Below are positions 1 through 7,217 of a stretch of DNA of 9,740 bases, piece by piece. The translations under genes and the position numbers were made by a program. The notes beneath the pieces are model-generated. The model had not been told where the DNA came from and ran no database searches. It saw only the letters and a program-made list of their open reading frames with translations. The first letter of the stretch is position 1; every line of letters starts with the position of its first letter. The DNA comes from Candidatus Omnitrophota bacterium (GTDB lineage Bacteria; Ratteibacteria; UBA8468; B48-G9; DSTR01). The DNA is taken from the NCBI GenBank assembly GCA_023818865.1, contig JAMWDF010000079.1, positions 1 through 9,740 of the forward strand, given 5' to 3'.

Positions 1-1
1 T

Positions 2-748
2 CTGGTAAAACCAGATGGTTTGAAAATCCTGGAAGAAAAGGAAATCCCGGCTCTAATGACTTCCCTGCCAGTAGAAGAAGTTCCTGGAATCGGACCTCGC
101 CTCACAGCCATCCTTTCTGACTGGGGCATTACCACCTGCGGTCAGATTCAAAAACTGGGAGAAGATTTTTTTGTCTCCAGATTCGGCCTCCGGGGGAAAT
201 TTCTTTATCAAGCAGCCTGGGGAATTGACCCCTCTCCCGTAGTCAAAACACCTCCTGACCCTAAATCTATCGGCCATTCTTACACCCTTCCCTTTAATAC
301 CCGTCATCCTGATTTTCTCCGTTCGGTCCTCTTCCGTCTCTCAGAGCAGGTGGCTTTCCGAATGCGGCAATCTTCATTTTTCGGTCAAGTAGTTACGGTG
401 AGCGTGCGTTTAGATAATTTCTCCAGCTTCACCCGCCAGAAAAAATTCCCTTCTGTGCCAGCGGATGGTGGTCGTATTTTTACCCTCGCCTGGCAAATCT
501 TCACCAGTTTCAATCTCTCTCAGCCAGTGCGTCTTTTAGGAGTAAGCGTCTCCGGGCTCTTCCGGGAAAACCAGTTTCCTCTTTTCCCGGAAGAAAATAG
601 ACGAGAAAAACTTTTTCAGGCAATTGACCAAATCAACGGAAAATTAGGCCAGGGTAGTGTCTTTCCAGCCACTTTCCTTCTGGAAAAAACAATCAAACCG
701 CCAGTGCCAAAAACCCACGCCTTCCAATTCTGGCGCTTTAAATCCTGA
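2..748 (+). CDS. dinB: DNA polymerase IV (Y-family), C-terminal part, cut by window edge
   Basis: Error-prone translesion DNA polymerase of the Y family, which copies past damaged bases at stalled forks. Only the C-terminal 249 residues are here. The frame is open from base 2 and reads LVKPDGLKILEE, matching the KPDG stretch that ends the Y-family palm, so the TTG at 20 is internal and not the true start. Counting from that TTG, residues 17-45 form the helix-hairpin-helix thumb (VPGIGPRL, then a GIxTxG turn). The FGxxGxxLYxxAxGID signature lies at 55-70, and the little-finger domain runs from about 84 to 180. QFPLF at 185-189 fits the QxxLF sliding-clamp-binding motif. A C-terminal extension (about 195-242) follows. 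The catalytic palm and fingers are upstream of the window. It converges on the minus-strand block, with no clear terminator between. Family assignment is secure. Paralogue identity (DinB rather than an UmuC-like protein) is likely but not proven. Confidence 0.93.
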   Translation: MVKPDGLKILEEKEIPALMTSLPVEEVPGIGPRLTAILSDWGITTCGQIQKLGEDFFVSRFGLRGKFLYQAAWGIDPSPVVKTPPDPKSIGHSYTLPFNTRHPDFLRSVLFRLSEQVAFRMRQSSFFGQVVTVSVRLDNFSSFTRQKKFPSVPADGGRIFTLAWQIFTSFNLSQPVRLLGVSVSGLFRENQFPLFPEENRREKLFQAIDQINGKLGQGSVFPATFLLEKTIKPPVPKTHAFQFWRFKS

Positions 749-751
749 ATT

Positions 752-1291
752 TTAAGCTACCCAGCCCCTCGCCCGGTAAAACCGGAAATTCCTAGAGACA
801 TTATGAAGTTCTGAATTCCTTTCAATCCGGGTCTGTCCGCCGCGCCGCCCCCCACCCCAGACCTGATTGCCCAGGACATCACACCCAGCCGCGTTCTTTG
901 TTGACCTGATAGGCGTGTACTCCGGTCTCCTTCTGGGCTCCCTTTGCTGGGTATCATCCTGGTAACCGCCAATGATATTCAAACCGGTGATACAGCCGCT
1001 AGCCCAGGCCATCCTCACGCTGTCCTGGACATTGCCTTCCAGCCACCCATCCCTGACCACCACCAGGGAAAATACACCTGCCTCTATCTCCACGCCGTAG
1101 CCCTTATTGCCTTACGACCAGACGTTCGTCAGGGTACAACCAGCCGAGAAATCTTTCTGGCCAACGGTAAATTCATTACCTCTGCTTCTTATCATCTCAA
1201 CAGTATCAAAAACAGCCGCGTTACAATCCACTATTCGCCAACCATCTCCCCCATTACTGTAAGCGCTGCAGTTTCTGAAGGCCGAACCTTG
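752..1291 (-). pseudogene. Broken right-handed parallel beta-helix protein (pectate-lyase-like fold)
   Basis: One minus-strand frame is open from 1291 to 1115 (59 codons), hits a TAA at 1114-1112, then resumes and stays open to a TAA at 752. The reading on both sides of the stop has the same style: short repeated coils rich in N, G, V and C, such as NGGDGWRIVDCN, SAGCTLTNVW, then GNKGYGVEIEAGV and RDGWLEGNVQDSVRM. This is the periodic pattern of right-handed beta-helix proteins such as pectate lyases and other polysaccharide-active enzymes. After about position 960 the likely frame is unclear. AGCDVLGNQVWGG (same frame) looks like another coil, while pieces such as HAYQVNKERGWV sit in another frame, so at least one more indel is probable. 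There is no start codon with a ribosome binding site and no N-terminus, so it is truncated as well. The several plus-strand reading frames over this stretch are antisense shadows. The fold call comes from pattern recognition and the substrate is unknown. Confidence 0.6.
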
Positions 1292-1335
1292 TCACTTCTC
1301 CAGAACTATTCCGGGAGAAACTGCGCCAGTAACAT

Positions 1336-1763
1336 TCATCCTTTTCCCCCAGCCAGTCTCGCCCATTGATGAGGTGGAAAACCGCGAGAGTTCATTTCAC
1401 CTTCTCTCCACCGAGCCCGGATAAAATTGCCCTGCCAGACCAGGCCGGGCTGTACTTCTCTAACCCCGAGCGTTTCAAACGGAATATAAATCTCCAGAGA
1501 CCAGAACTCCGTCCCGCTAAAACTCCTAACGATTACCCCGGCAGCCTTCCAGCTTTTCATCTGACCATAGTAAAAAAATCAACTAATGGCCCTTTGATGT
1601 TTGTGGCAATTTGATAAAACTGTTCTTCATCCGCCCAAGGGTCAAGAAAATTTCAATGCAGCCGTCCAGATAAACCAAGGAATTAGGAGTAATTTGGTTT
1701 GTCTTTATTCCGGCCGTGTCAGGTTCAGTCGGTTTAAAACCAAAAATAATTCCCTTCGGGTAT
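1336..1763 (-). pseudogene. Broken CBM9-like carbohydrate-binding domain gene, two frameshifts
   Basis: A recognisable sugar-binding domain (family 9 CBM / DOMON-like fold) is spread over three frames on the minus strand. The first frame, 1763 down to about 1645, gives GFKPTEPDTAGIKTNQ and ends VYLDGCIEIFL. A one-base shift then gives DPWADEEQFYQIATN and NIKGPLVDFF, restoring the family's EIFLDP motif. A second shift in a run of seven A (1572-1578; T on the coding strand) gives YYGQMKSWKAA, then SLEIYIPFETLGV, GLVWQGNFIRARWREGE, ending at a TGA at 1338-1336. The order EIFLDP, WKAA, EIxIPFxxLGV, GxxWxxNFxRxRW is that of CBM9-like proteins. The N-terminal strands and probably the C-terminal end are missing, and no start codon or ribosome binding site fits. 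It lies 46 nt behind the oxidoreductase on the same strand, so it was probably once the next gene of that operon. Both lesions are single-base losses, so sequencing error is a real alternative. Confidence 0.65.
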
Positions 1764-1809
1764 TCAAATACCTTTCACTGTGGTCGGAAACCAGCAAAAA
1801 GGATTATCT

Positions 1810-2781
1810 CTATCCTATGATTACTTTTTCCCCTGTCTCCATAGACTGGTTGGCAGCCAGACAAACCTTAAGGGTTTTCAAAGCGTCCTGGTAGGATGAT
1901 TTTACTAAAGACCTGTCCTGTTTTCTTAGCCCATCCAGAAAAGCCTGGTCTTCCAAGAAAACCAAGTCAGATTTCAACTCAAACTTGGTTTCTTTATCTG
2001 GAGTGATTACCCGAATTTCGTTTCCGCTCCACTCTATCAGCTTTCTCTTGCAAATAACCCGCAACTTTGGCGGGTAATACCTAACAATCTCCGGAAAAAG
2101 GGCGTAGGTACACACCAAGCTACCGCTGATACCACTGGCAAACTCAAAAACAGTGCCGCTGGCATCATCGCCAGTGTAAAGAGACTCTTCTGGGAAAAAC
2201 CCTCTTGACCGGCCAGTATAAACCGTTGTTATTTCTCCAACCGTGTATCTCATCAGGTCAATCATATGGGTAGCCTGGTCAACAATCTGTCCCCCGGCTT
2301 TTTCCTTGCTTTTAATACTATCAACCAGCGGTATCGTCCAGAAATACTCACCAGCCGGGAAAATAATCTGCTCCTCCTGGAGAAGCTCTTTAAGTTTCGC
2401 CACCACCGGGCTATACCGAAAAATATAACCAACGGCGTGATAAATGCCTTCCTTTTCTATCTTTCTAACTACTACTTCCCCATCTTCTTTTTTGACCGCC
2501 ACCGGTTTTTCCAGAAAAAATGGCACTCCTCTCTCTATACAGGCAAGAACATTCTCCGGATGAACATCGGCTGGAGTGCAAATCCAGACAGCCTCAATTT
2601 TTTCTCTATCAAGCATTTCCTGGTAGTCAGTATAGGCTTTGGCAGAAAGTTCTTTGGCCAAAGCCACGGCCCTTTCTACCAATAGATCGCAAACTGCAAC
2701 AATCTTGACCCAATCTATCTTTTTCAGGGCATTGACGTGAACCACTCCCATTCTGCCTGCGCCGATTATACCAACATTCAT
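1810..2781 (-). CDS. Gfo/Idh/MocA-family NAD(P)-dependent oxidoreductase
   Basis: Cytoplasmic dehydrogenase of the glucose-fructose oxidoreductase / inositol dehydrogenase family, which oxidises or reduces a hydroxyl on a sugar, inositol or sugar derivative using NAD(P). The 323 residues fit the family length. An N-terminal Rossmann fold opens with GIIGAGRMG (4-12), and the acidic residue closing the second strand is D32 (AVCD). The family's EKP motif is at 91-93 (FFLEKPV), GYIFRYSP at 118-125 begins the substrate domain, and the catalytic DxxxHxxD pattern is present as D168, H172 and D175. All expected catalytic positions are intact. The ATG overlaps the upstream stop by four bases (ATGA), with GAGGAG eight bases before it, so translation is probably coupled to the propeller gene. 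The substrate cannot be read from sequence; the neighbours suggest a free or glycosidically released sugar derivative. Confidence 0.93.
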   Translation of the reverse strand: MNVGIIGAGRMGVVHVNALKKIDWVKIVAVCDLLVERAVALAKELSAKAYTDYQEMLDREKIEAVWICTPADVHPENVLACIERGVPFFLEKPVAVKKEDGEVVVRKIEKEGIYHAVGYIFRYSPVVAKLKELLQEEQIIFPAGEYFWTIPLVDSIKSKEKAGGQIVDQATHMIDLMRYTVGEITTVYTGRSRGFFPEESLYTGDDASGTVFEFASGISGSLVCTYALFPEIVRYYPPKLRVICKRKLIEWSGNEIRVITPDKETKFELKSDLVFLEDQAFLDGLRKQDRSLVKSSYQDALKTLKVCLAANQSMETGEKVIIG

Positions 2782-3884
2782 TTCAGTATCTCCTCTATTT
2801 CTTTCCGATTTAAGGTATGAAAAACCAGCGGTTGGGAAAAATCAGCCATTGACTTTTGCCAGCAGGCAAAAAGACCGTCCTCACTCCCGGTGGCGGAAAT
2901 ATACCGGCTGCAACCAGTACCCTGGTCAGAAACAAAAAACGGGAAATGCAGGCTGAGCCGGTAAATTTCAGGAAACTTTTCGTCAAAACCCCAGGCCAAC
3001 CCAGAGATTTCTTCACAGGAAAAACCTCTGGGTCTGACTATTCCTTTTTCTGACTGAGGATGCTCTCTCATACATTCAGCCCCGTCATAAAAATATAGAG
3101 AAACTGGAGGCAATTCCCGCAAAAAGCCTACCCGGGGGACTGGTACCCGACAGGTAAGGCGACAAACCGCCACATCCCAGCAGTAACCACGGGGCAGAAC
3201 ATCCTCACTGACTATTTCCTGAACTTCCATATTATTTCTCAACCTGGCCAGACCAGTGTAACTACAGGTCCAAGAAAACGGGTGTTGGCAGTAGAACATA
3301 TAAGTCTGCTTGTTCAAATCAAAAACTACCGGGTCTTTTATATGAAGTCTTTCCGGGCGCAACGATGACAGGACGGTCCTTATCTCCGCGGCATTCAGCT
3401 TCTCAATGGTTTCTCCTGAGAAAACATCAACCTCCCAAATACCGGTACCTGGTTTTTGATACTCCTTTACACTGGCCGGGTAACCAAGTTTCTTTTCTAA
3501 GGAAACAAACAGCCACACTCTGTCTTTCGCCAAATACAAGCAGGAACCCTCTATGGAAATAACCTCTTTCCCACCATTGGCTAAATCTTTTTTCCCCCAG
3601 GAAAGAATTTTCTGGAAGGAAAGCCCCTGATCTCGGGAAACAAAAACTGCCAGTTCCAACCCTCTTTCTCCCGCCTCCAGACCATACCGACTATCGCCGG
3701 CGTTTCTGTATCTACCAGAGAGTATTAACCTGCTCTGTTTGTCCCGAATAAGTTTGCCGCCACCAAACCAAAAACCTTTTTCTCTCCGGTAAGATTCAAT
3801 AATCACTCTGGCTTTTTTCTGGTCAATCAATGCCTCACCCAGTTTTTCCAGCCGTTGTTCCAGTTTTCTTATCTCTTTATCCAC
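2778..3884 (-). CDS. Sialidase/GH43-like beta-propeller protein, possible glycosidase
   Basis: A 368-residue protein that I read as a beta-propeller of the sialidase or five-bladed glycosidase type. After a charged N-terminal helix (about 1-34) come FGGGKLI (40-46), SGRYRN (56-61) and an Asp-box, SRDQGLSF, at 83-90, matching the SxDxGxxW/F turn of sialidase blades. Further conspicuous blocks are SIEGS (110-114), KPGTGIW (144-150), HIKDPVVF (181-188), HPFSW (201-205) and CWDVAVCRL (235-243). The acidic residues E112, D184 and D237 are candidate catalytic positions by analogy with GH43-type propellers; that is inference. There is no signal peptide, so it would act in the cytoplasm. The start is GTG, preceded by AAGGGAG at suitable distance. 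It lies 17 nt after the UroD-like gene and overlaps the dehydrogenase by four bases. Activity is unproven, and a non-enzymatic sugar-binding role is possible. Confidence 0.6.
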   Translation of the reverse strand: MDKEIRKLEQRLEKLGEALIDQKKARVIIESYRREKGFWFGGGKLIRDKQSRLILSGRYRNAGDSRYGLEAGERGLELAVFVSRDQGLSFQKILSWGKKDLANGGKEVISIEGSCLYLAKDRVWLFVSLEKKLGYPASVKEYQKPGTGIWEVDVFSGETIEKLNAAEIRTVLSSLRPERLHIKDPVVFDLNKQTYMFYCQHPFSWTCSYTGLARLRNNMEVQEIVSEDVLPRGYCWDVAVCRLTCRVPVPRVGFLRELPPVSLYFYDGAECMREHPQSEKGIVRPRGFSCEEISGLAWGFDEKFPEIYRLSLHFPFFVSDQGTGCSRYISATGSEDGLFACWQKSMADFSQPLVFHTLNRKEIEEILK

Positions 3885-3901
3885 TCTCGCTCCCTTGTTT
3901 T

Positions 3902-5020
3902 TCAGGCATCCTGTTTTTCCTCGGCCATCTGGTTAACTCGTCTCTGCGTCCAGATCACGCTGTCCTCCAGTAATTTCCTGGAACTTTCCTCATCAGGCGC
4001 AGTTACCAAAAGAAGCATTCTTCTTGGGTCCAGCCCCTTTATCAGGGCCGGAACATCAGCCGGCGCTAATACGCTGATAAACAATCCCTTGCCTGCTGCC
4101 TGAATTCTTGACAGGTGCGGCAAGTAGCTGGTAATTGGATAGGCATTGGGGTCTATCCCGAAATGAATAACCTCTATTTCCGGGATGGAAATAAGATTGT
4201 CCAGTTGGTGGAGAGCGCCGCTGTGAAAATGAAAAAGAACCTTTTCAAAATGCCTGGCTATTTTCCTGATAACTGGCCCGAATACATCTCGGTAGATTTC
4301 CGGTGAGAGAAGAATCGCCAGGTCATCCTGAAGCACAGCCAGACGCCCCTCAGCCCACATCGGAAGCCAGTTACAGCTGCCATCAAAGTGAGATGAGATT
4401 TTTCCATAAACGATATCCCATAACTGACAGAATATTTCGCCAAGCCGGTTGGCAAAGGATTGAACCTTTTCCGGGTGTGATCTGACATCCAGACAGAGTT
4501 GTTCCGGACCAAGGAAACAACCCAACCAGTCCATCGGGCCACCAAAATCTGTCATCCCCAGCAATTCTATCCCCTGACACTTTTCTATAAAATAATCAAC
4601 CGTCTCTAAATGTTCCTGCCAGAAGGTATTGCTGGATTCAAAGTTAATCTTATCACTCTCTTCAATACTTTTCAGCAGTGGTTCCTGCCAGACACTTGTC
4701 CCGAAATACACCCGGGAGCCCAAGTAAAGCGGTAGGCTGTTAGGCGCATAAGAGGGTATTCGGTAGTGAAATAGGTCTCCATGCCACTGCCACAGACTCC
4801 GGCGATAATCAATCAACTTAAAGAATAAATCTGGGTTCCGGTATTTCTTCTCCAAAAAGGCTTTATCGGCCATCCAGGCTGGAGCGACTGCTGGCACCTT
4901 ATCCAAATTCTGAACCTGCATTAACAGCCGGTCAGCCGGCCAGGTCCCTTTCCAAAAATCACTGTATCGCCGTCTTATTTGGGGCCACTCAGGAATCTTT
5001 TGGTACTTTTTCACCCTCAA
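3902..5020 (-). CDS. UroD-superfamily protein (uroporphyrinogen decarboxylase-like TIM barrel)
   Basis: A 372-residue member of the uroporphyrinogen decarboxylase / corrinoid methyltransferase superfamily. Signs are WxxxRRRYxDFWxG near the N-terminus (12-25), LLGMTDFGGPMDWL (153-166), QDDLAILLSPEIYRDVFGP (231-249), FHFHSG (263-268) and the late-barrel strand IEVIHFGID (282-290). No heme genes lie nearby. Its partners are a dehydrogenase and a sugar-related propeller protein, so a role in tetrapyrrole synthesis is unlikely. UroD-like proteins of this kind often sit in catabolic gene sets with unknown reactions. The HxC zinc motif of corrinoid methyltransferases such as MtbA is replaced by HFHSG (H264, H266), with H271 nearby, so metal binding, if any, would differ. 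The reading opens at TTG 5020, just after an in-frame stop. GTG 5014 is an equally possible start, and neither has a good ribosome binding site. Confidence 0.82.
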   Translation of the reverse strand: MRVKKYQKIPEWPQIRRRYSDFWKGTWPADRLLMQVQNLDKVPAVAPAWMADKAFLEKKYRNPDLFFKLIDYRRSLWQWHGDLFHYRIPSYAPNSLPLYLGSRVYFGTSVWQEPLLKSIEESDKINFESSNTFWQEHLETVDYFIEKCQGIELLGMTDFGGPMDWLGCFLGPEQLCLDVRSHPEKVQSFANRLGEIFCQLWDIVYGKISSHFDGSCNWLPMWAEGRLAVLQDDLAILLSPEIYRDVFGPVIRKIARHFEKVLFHFHSGALHQLDNLISIPEIEVIHFGIDPNAYPITSYLPHLSRIQAAGKGLFISVLAPADVPALIKGLDPRRMLLLVTAPDEESSRKLLEDSVIWTQRRVNQMAEEKQDA

Positions 5021-5162
5021 TCCAAATTAGTAAAGGAAAGATACAAAGGCTAATATTTGGAGGCAGATTGAAGTCGCCTCGCTGCCTTTCCCATCCCCAG
5101 AAAAGTTCTGCCTGAAAAGGAGCATCAAGCCACTTCCCTATTATTAAGATTAACCCTAACAT
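4989..5162 (-). CDS. Doubtful small ORF, 57 residues, overlapping the UroD-like gene start
   Basis: A short frame fills most of the gap between the MscS and UroD-like genes and overlaps the latter by 32 bases in another frame. From ATG 5162 it encodes 57 residues, with a hydrophobic start (MLGLILIIG), a tryptophan-rich middle (AELFWGWERQRGDFNLPP) and a second hydrophobic stretch (ISLCIFPLLIWI). GGGGAG lies ten bases before that ATG. In-frame alternatives are ATG 5171 and TTG 5180. I do not recognise it. It could be a small two-segment membrane protein, a remnant of a longer gene, or chance. The overlap could couple translation to the UroD-like gene, which lacks its own good ribosome binding site. 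Confidence 0.25.
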   Translation of the reverse strand: MLGLILIIGKWLDAPFQAELFWGWERQRGDFNLPPNISLCIFPLLIWIEGEKVPKDS

Positions 5163-5223
5163 TTTACTCATTCTCCCCAATTAACCAAATTTCTCAAGAA
5201 AGCCACTTGGAGAGGAAAATATC

Positions 5224-6285
5224 TCATTGATGAAGATGAACATCCCGCTGAGGAAAAGGAATTACGATACCTTCAGCCTCAAATCTTCTCTTAATTTCCA
5301 TATTTACCTGGTCAGTCACCCAAAACTGTTCCCGGAGGTCTTCAATCCAGTAAACCAGCAGTAGATTGAGGCAAGACTCACCAAATTCAGTGAAGAATAC
5401 CATTGGTTCTGGTTCTTTAAGGACCTTCTCGTTAGCCAGACAAATTTCCTTCAGGACACTTTTCACCTTCTTTAAGTCTGAACCATAAGCCACACCGATT
5501 GTCTGCCTGATCTTAATTTTCAGATCCGGATAGTTGCGATTAATCACTTTATTTTTGGCAATCTCCGCATTAGGCACAATCAACACTGTATTATCAAAAG
5601 AAAGGATTCTCGTCGTCCGTAAACCAATCTCCTGAACAATACCCATCTCCCCAGAAGCCAGTTGAATCCAGTCACCCACTCGAAAAGGTTTATCTAAAAC
5701 CAGCATAAGACCAGCAATCACATTAGCCAGCGTTTCCTGAGCCGCCAGCGCCACTGCCAAAGAAGCCACGCCAGCGGTGGCGAGAAAACCACTGATATTT
5801 ACTTTAAAGTAGGAAAGAATAATGGTAGCGGCAATGAAATAGACCACAATCTGAATCACCCGTCCCATCAGTCGAACGAATTGCTCATCCACCGGCATCT
5901 GGGTTCTTCTGGCTACATCTTTCAAGAACCAGTACCACAACCCCCGAATGATACCCGCCATCAAGAAAGAAATACTCAACACCAGACCGATGTAACCTAA
6001 ACCTTCTAGCACTTTTAGAAGCAGCCCAGTTGCCTCCAAACTGGAGATAAGGTATTGGACAGCGAAATAAAAACCAAAAGCAATGACAATCACATAGACT
6101 GGGGTTTTCATCGCCTCCAGAAGAACCTTACTCTGCTCAGTCTTATTCTGCCGGCTAGCCGCTAAAAGAAGATGGCTGGCAAGAAAACGAATAACTTGGG
6201 CTAACACTATTCCGCCAGCGAAAATAATAACTGCTATCAGACAAGAGCGCACTGGCTCTTCCAAAAAACTAAAAAGTCTTTCCAT
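5224..6285 (-). CDS. MscS-family mechanosensitive ion channel
   Basis: Inner-membrane channel of the small-conductance mechanosensitive family, which opens under membrane tension and releases solutes on osmotic downshock. Of its 353 residues, hydrophobic segments lie at about 14-38, 62-82, 92-120 and 142-160. The pore helix and beta domain follow, carrying the family signature almost complete: GVASLAVALAAQETLANVI (172-190), LDKPFRVGDWI (197-207), GEMGIVQEIGLRTTRI (212-227) and VLIVPNAEI (234-242). The C-terminal alpha/beta domain ends in RRFEAEGIVIPFPQRDVHL, the usual MscS ending. It is longer than E. coli MscS because of one extra N-terminal membrane segment, as in YnaI-like proteins. The ATG has only a weak TTAGG seven bases upstream. 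It lies 96 nt after the TIM-barrel gene and 203 nt before the UroD-like gene, so it may be a transcription unit of its own. Confidence 0.95.
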   Translation of the reverse strand: MERLFSFLEEPVRSCLIAVIIFAGGIVLAQVIRFLASHLLLAASRQNKTEQSKVLLEAMKTPVYVIVIAFGFYFAVQYLISSLEATGLLLKVLEGLGYIGLVLSISFLMAGIIRGLWYWFLKDVARRTQMPVDEQFVRLMGRVIQIVVYFIAATIILSYFKVNISGFLATAGVASLAVALAAQETLANVIAGLMLVLDKPFRVGDWIQLASGEMGIVQEIGLRTTRILSFDNTVLIVPNAEIAKNKVINRNYPDLKIKIRQTIGVAYGSDLKKVKSVLKEICLANEKVLKEPEPMVFFTEFGESCLNLLLVYWIEDLREQFWVTDQVNMEIKRRFEAEGIVIPFPQRDVHLHQ

Positions 6286-6374
6286 GTTTTAGCCTAACAC
6301 CACCTTAGCAACAGAGGAAACCTTAACGGCCTACTTCCCAAAGCAGACTTTTCTGGAAGAAGCAATGGCTGGCC

Positions 6375-6394
6375 GCCTTATTCAGAGATAAGGC
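6375..6394. terminator. Small hairpin over the stop codon of the TIM-barrel gene
   Basis: GCCTTAT and ATAAGGC form a perfect 7-bp stem with a 6-base loop that contains the TGA stop of the gene ending at 6382. No T run follows on either strand, so this is not a standard rho-independent terminator. It could slow RNA decay or be a weak pause site, and chance is possible for a stem of this length. Confidence 0.25.
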
Positions 6395-7200
6395 CTTAGA
6401 AGTTCTATTGCCTTTCTAATATCTTCTATCTGCTGCGGCCCAGAAATCTCCCGTTCAATAGTCACCGGACCGGTAAACCCTTTCTTTTTCAAACGGGGCA
6501 ATAACAGATCAAACCTGACCATGCCTTGCCCCAGAGGTGTTTCCTTCCCTAATGCCTCATCCCGGTTCGGCCACAGCCCGTCTTTGGCATGGAAACCTTT
6601 AACATATTCTCCAAAGATTTCTACAGCATCCAGCGGATTGGCTTTTCCATAAAGAATCAGATTGGCTGGATCAAGATTAATCCCGACATTTTCTCGCCCC
6701 AGGTCCAGAATAGTACGTTTCAAGGTGGAAGGTAGTTCTTGACCAGTTTCAAAACAAAAGGTCTGCCCATTCCTTTTACAGTGATCAATAAACTCCCCCA
6801 TCACTTGAAGAAAACCAGCGTAAATTGGGTCTTTTTCATCATCCGGAATGAAACCCACATGAGAAGCAATAGTCTTTACCCCGATTTCTTTAACCAGGTC
6901 AGAGAACTTTTTAGCCAGCGAAAGCCTTTTCTCCCTGTAGGCCGGAGCGACAAAACCCATAGTAGCCGGTCCGTCTTTGTTATTGAAAACCTGATTTTCA
7001 AACCCCAGAAAGAAACAGGAAATTTCCACCCCGGTTCTTTCCGCAGCTTTCCGGATCTCCAGTGGTTCAGACCTTGCGACAAAACTCTCCGCCTGGGCGC
7101 CTACCTGGCAAGTGGGAATTCCCAGACTGGCTACTTTGGCAAAACTTTCTTCCGGACGCTCCCGTAAGCCAACGATCAAACCCAGTTTCAGTCTTTCCAT
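6382..7200 (-). CDS. Sugar phosphate isomerase/epimerase-like TIM barrel
   Basis: A 272-residue cytoplasmic TIM barrel of the xylose-isomerase-like / AP-endonuclease-2 superfamily, whose members isomerise or epimerise sugars, keto-sugars and inositol derivatives with a divalent metal. The four metal ligands typical of the fold are visible: E151 (CFETGQE), D177 (NLDPAN), H204 (FHAKDG) and E249 (TIERE). H114 lies in the ASHVGFIPD loop. The late loop PLGQGMVRFDLLLPRL is characteristic of the sugar-acting branch rather than endonuclease IV. The ATG is preceded by AGGAG at good spacing. It begins 17 nt after the DNA glycosylase gene, so the two are probably co-transcribed despite unrelated roles. 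A partner for the Gfo/Idh dehydrogenase further along is plausible, since the two families often occur together in inositol and rare-sugar catabolism. The specific substrate cannot be assigned. Confidence 0.9.
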   Translation of the reverse strand: MERLKLGLIVGLRERPEESFAKVASLGIPTCQVGAQAESFVARSEPLEIRKAAERTGVEISCFFLGFENQVFNNKDGPATMGFVAPAYREKRLSLAKKFSDLVKEIGVKTIASHVGFIPDDEKDPIYAGFLQVMGEFIDHCKRNGQTFCFETGQELPSTLKRTILDLGRENVGINLDPANLILYGKANPLDAVEIFGEYVKGFHAKDGLWPNRDEALGKETPLGQGMVRFDLLLPRLKKKGFTGPVTIEREISGPQQIEDIRKAIELLRPYL

Positions 7201-7217
7201 TATTTCTCCTGGTTAAA

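Noticed and set aside
773..785. CCGGT-AAA-ACCGG hairpin after the polymerase gene as a terminator
   Set aside because: Only five base pairs with no T run on either strand.
944..1894. Three overlapping plus-strand frames (944-1369, 1366-1614, 1601-1894)
   Set aside because: They are antisense to minus-strand pseudogene readings with clear protein motifs, show no domain pattern, and lack ribosome binding sites.
2266..2685. Plus-strand 139-residue frame
   Set aside because: Antisense shadow of the intact Gfo/Idh/MocA gene.
3902..5020. Heme-pathway uroporphyrinogen decarboxylase (hemE)
   Set aside because: Sequence motifs and neighbours do not fit heme synthesis. The superfamily call is kept without that function.
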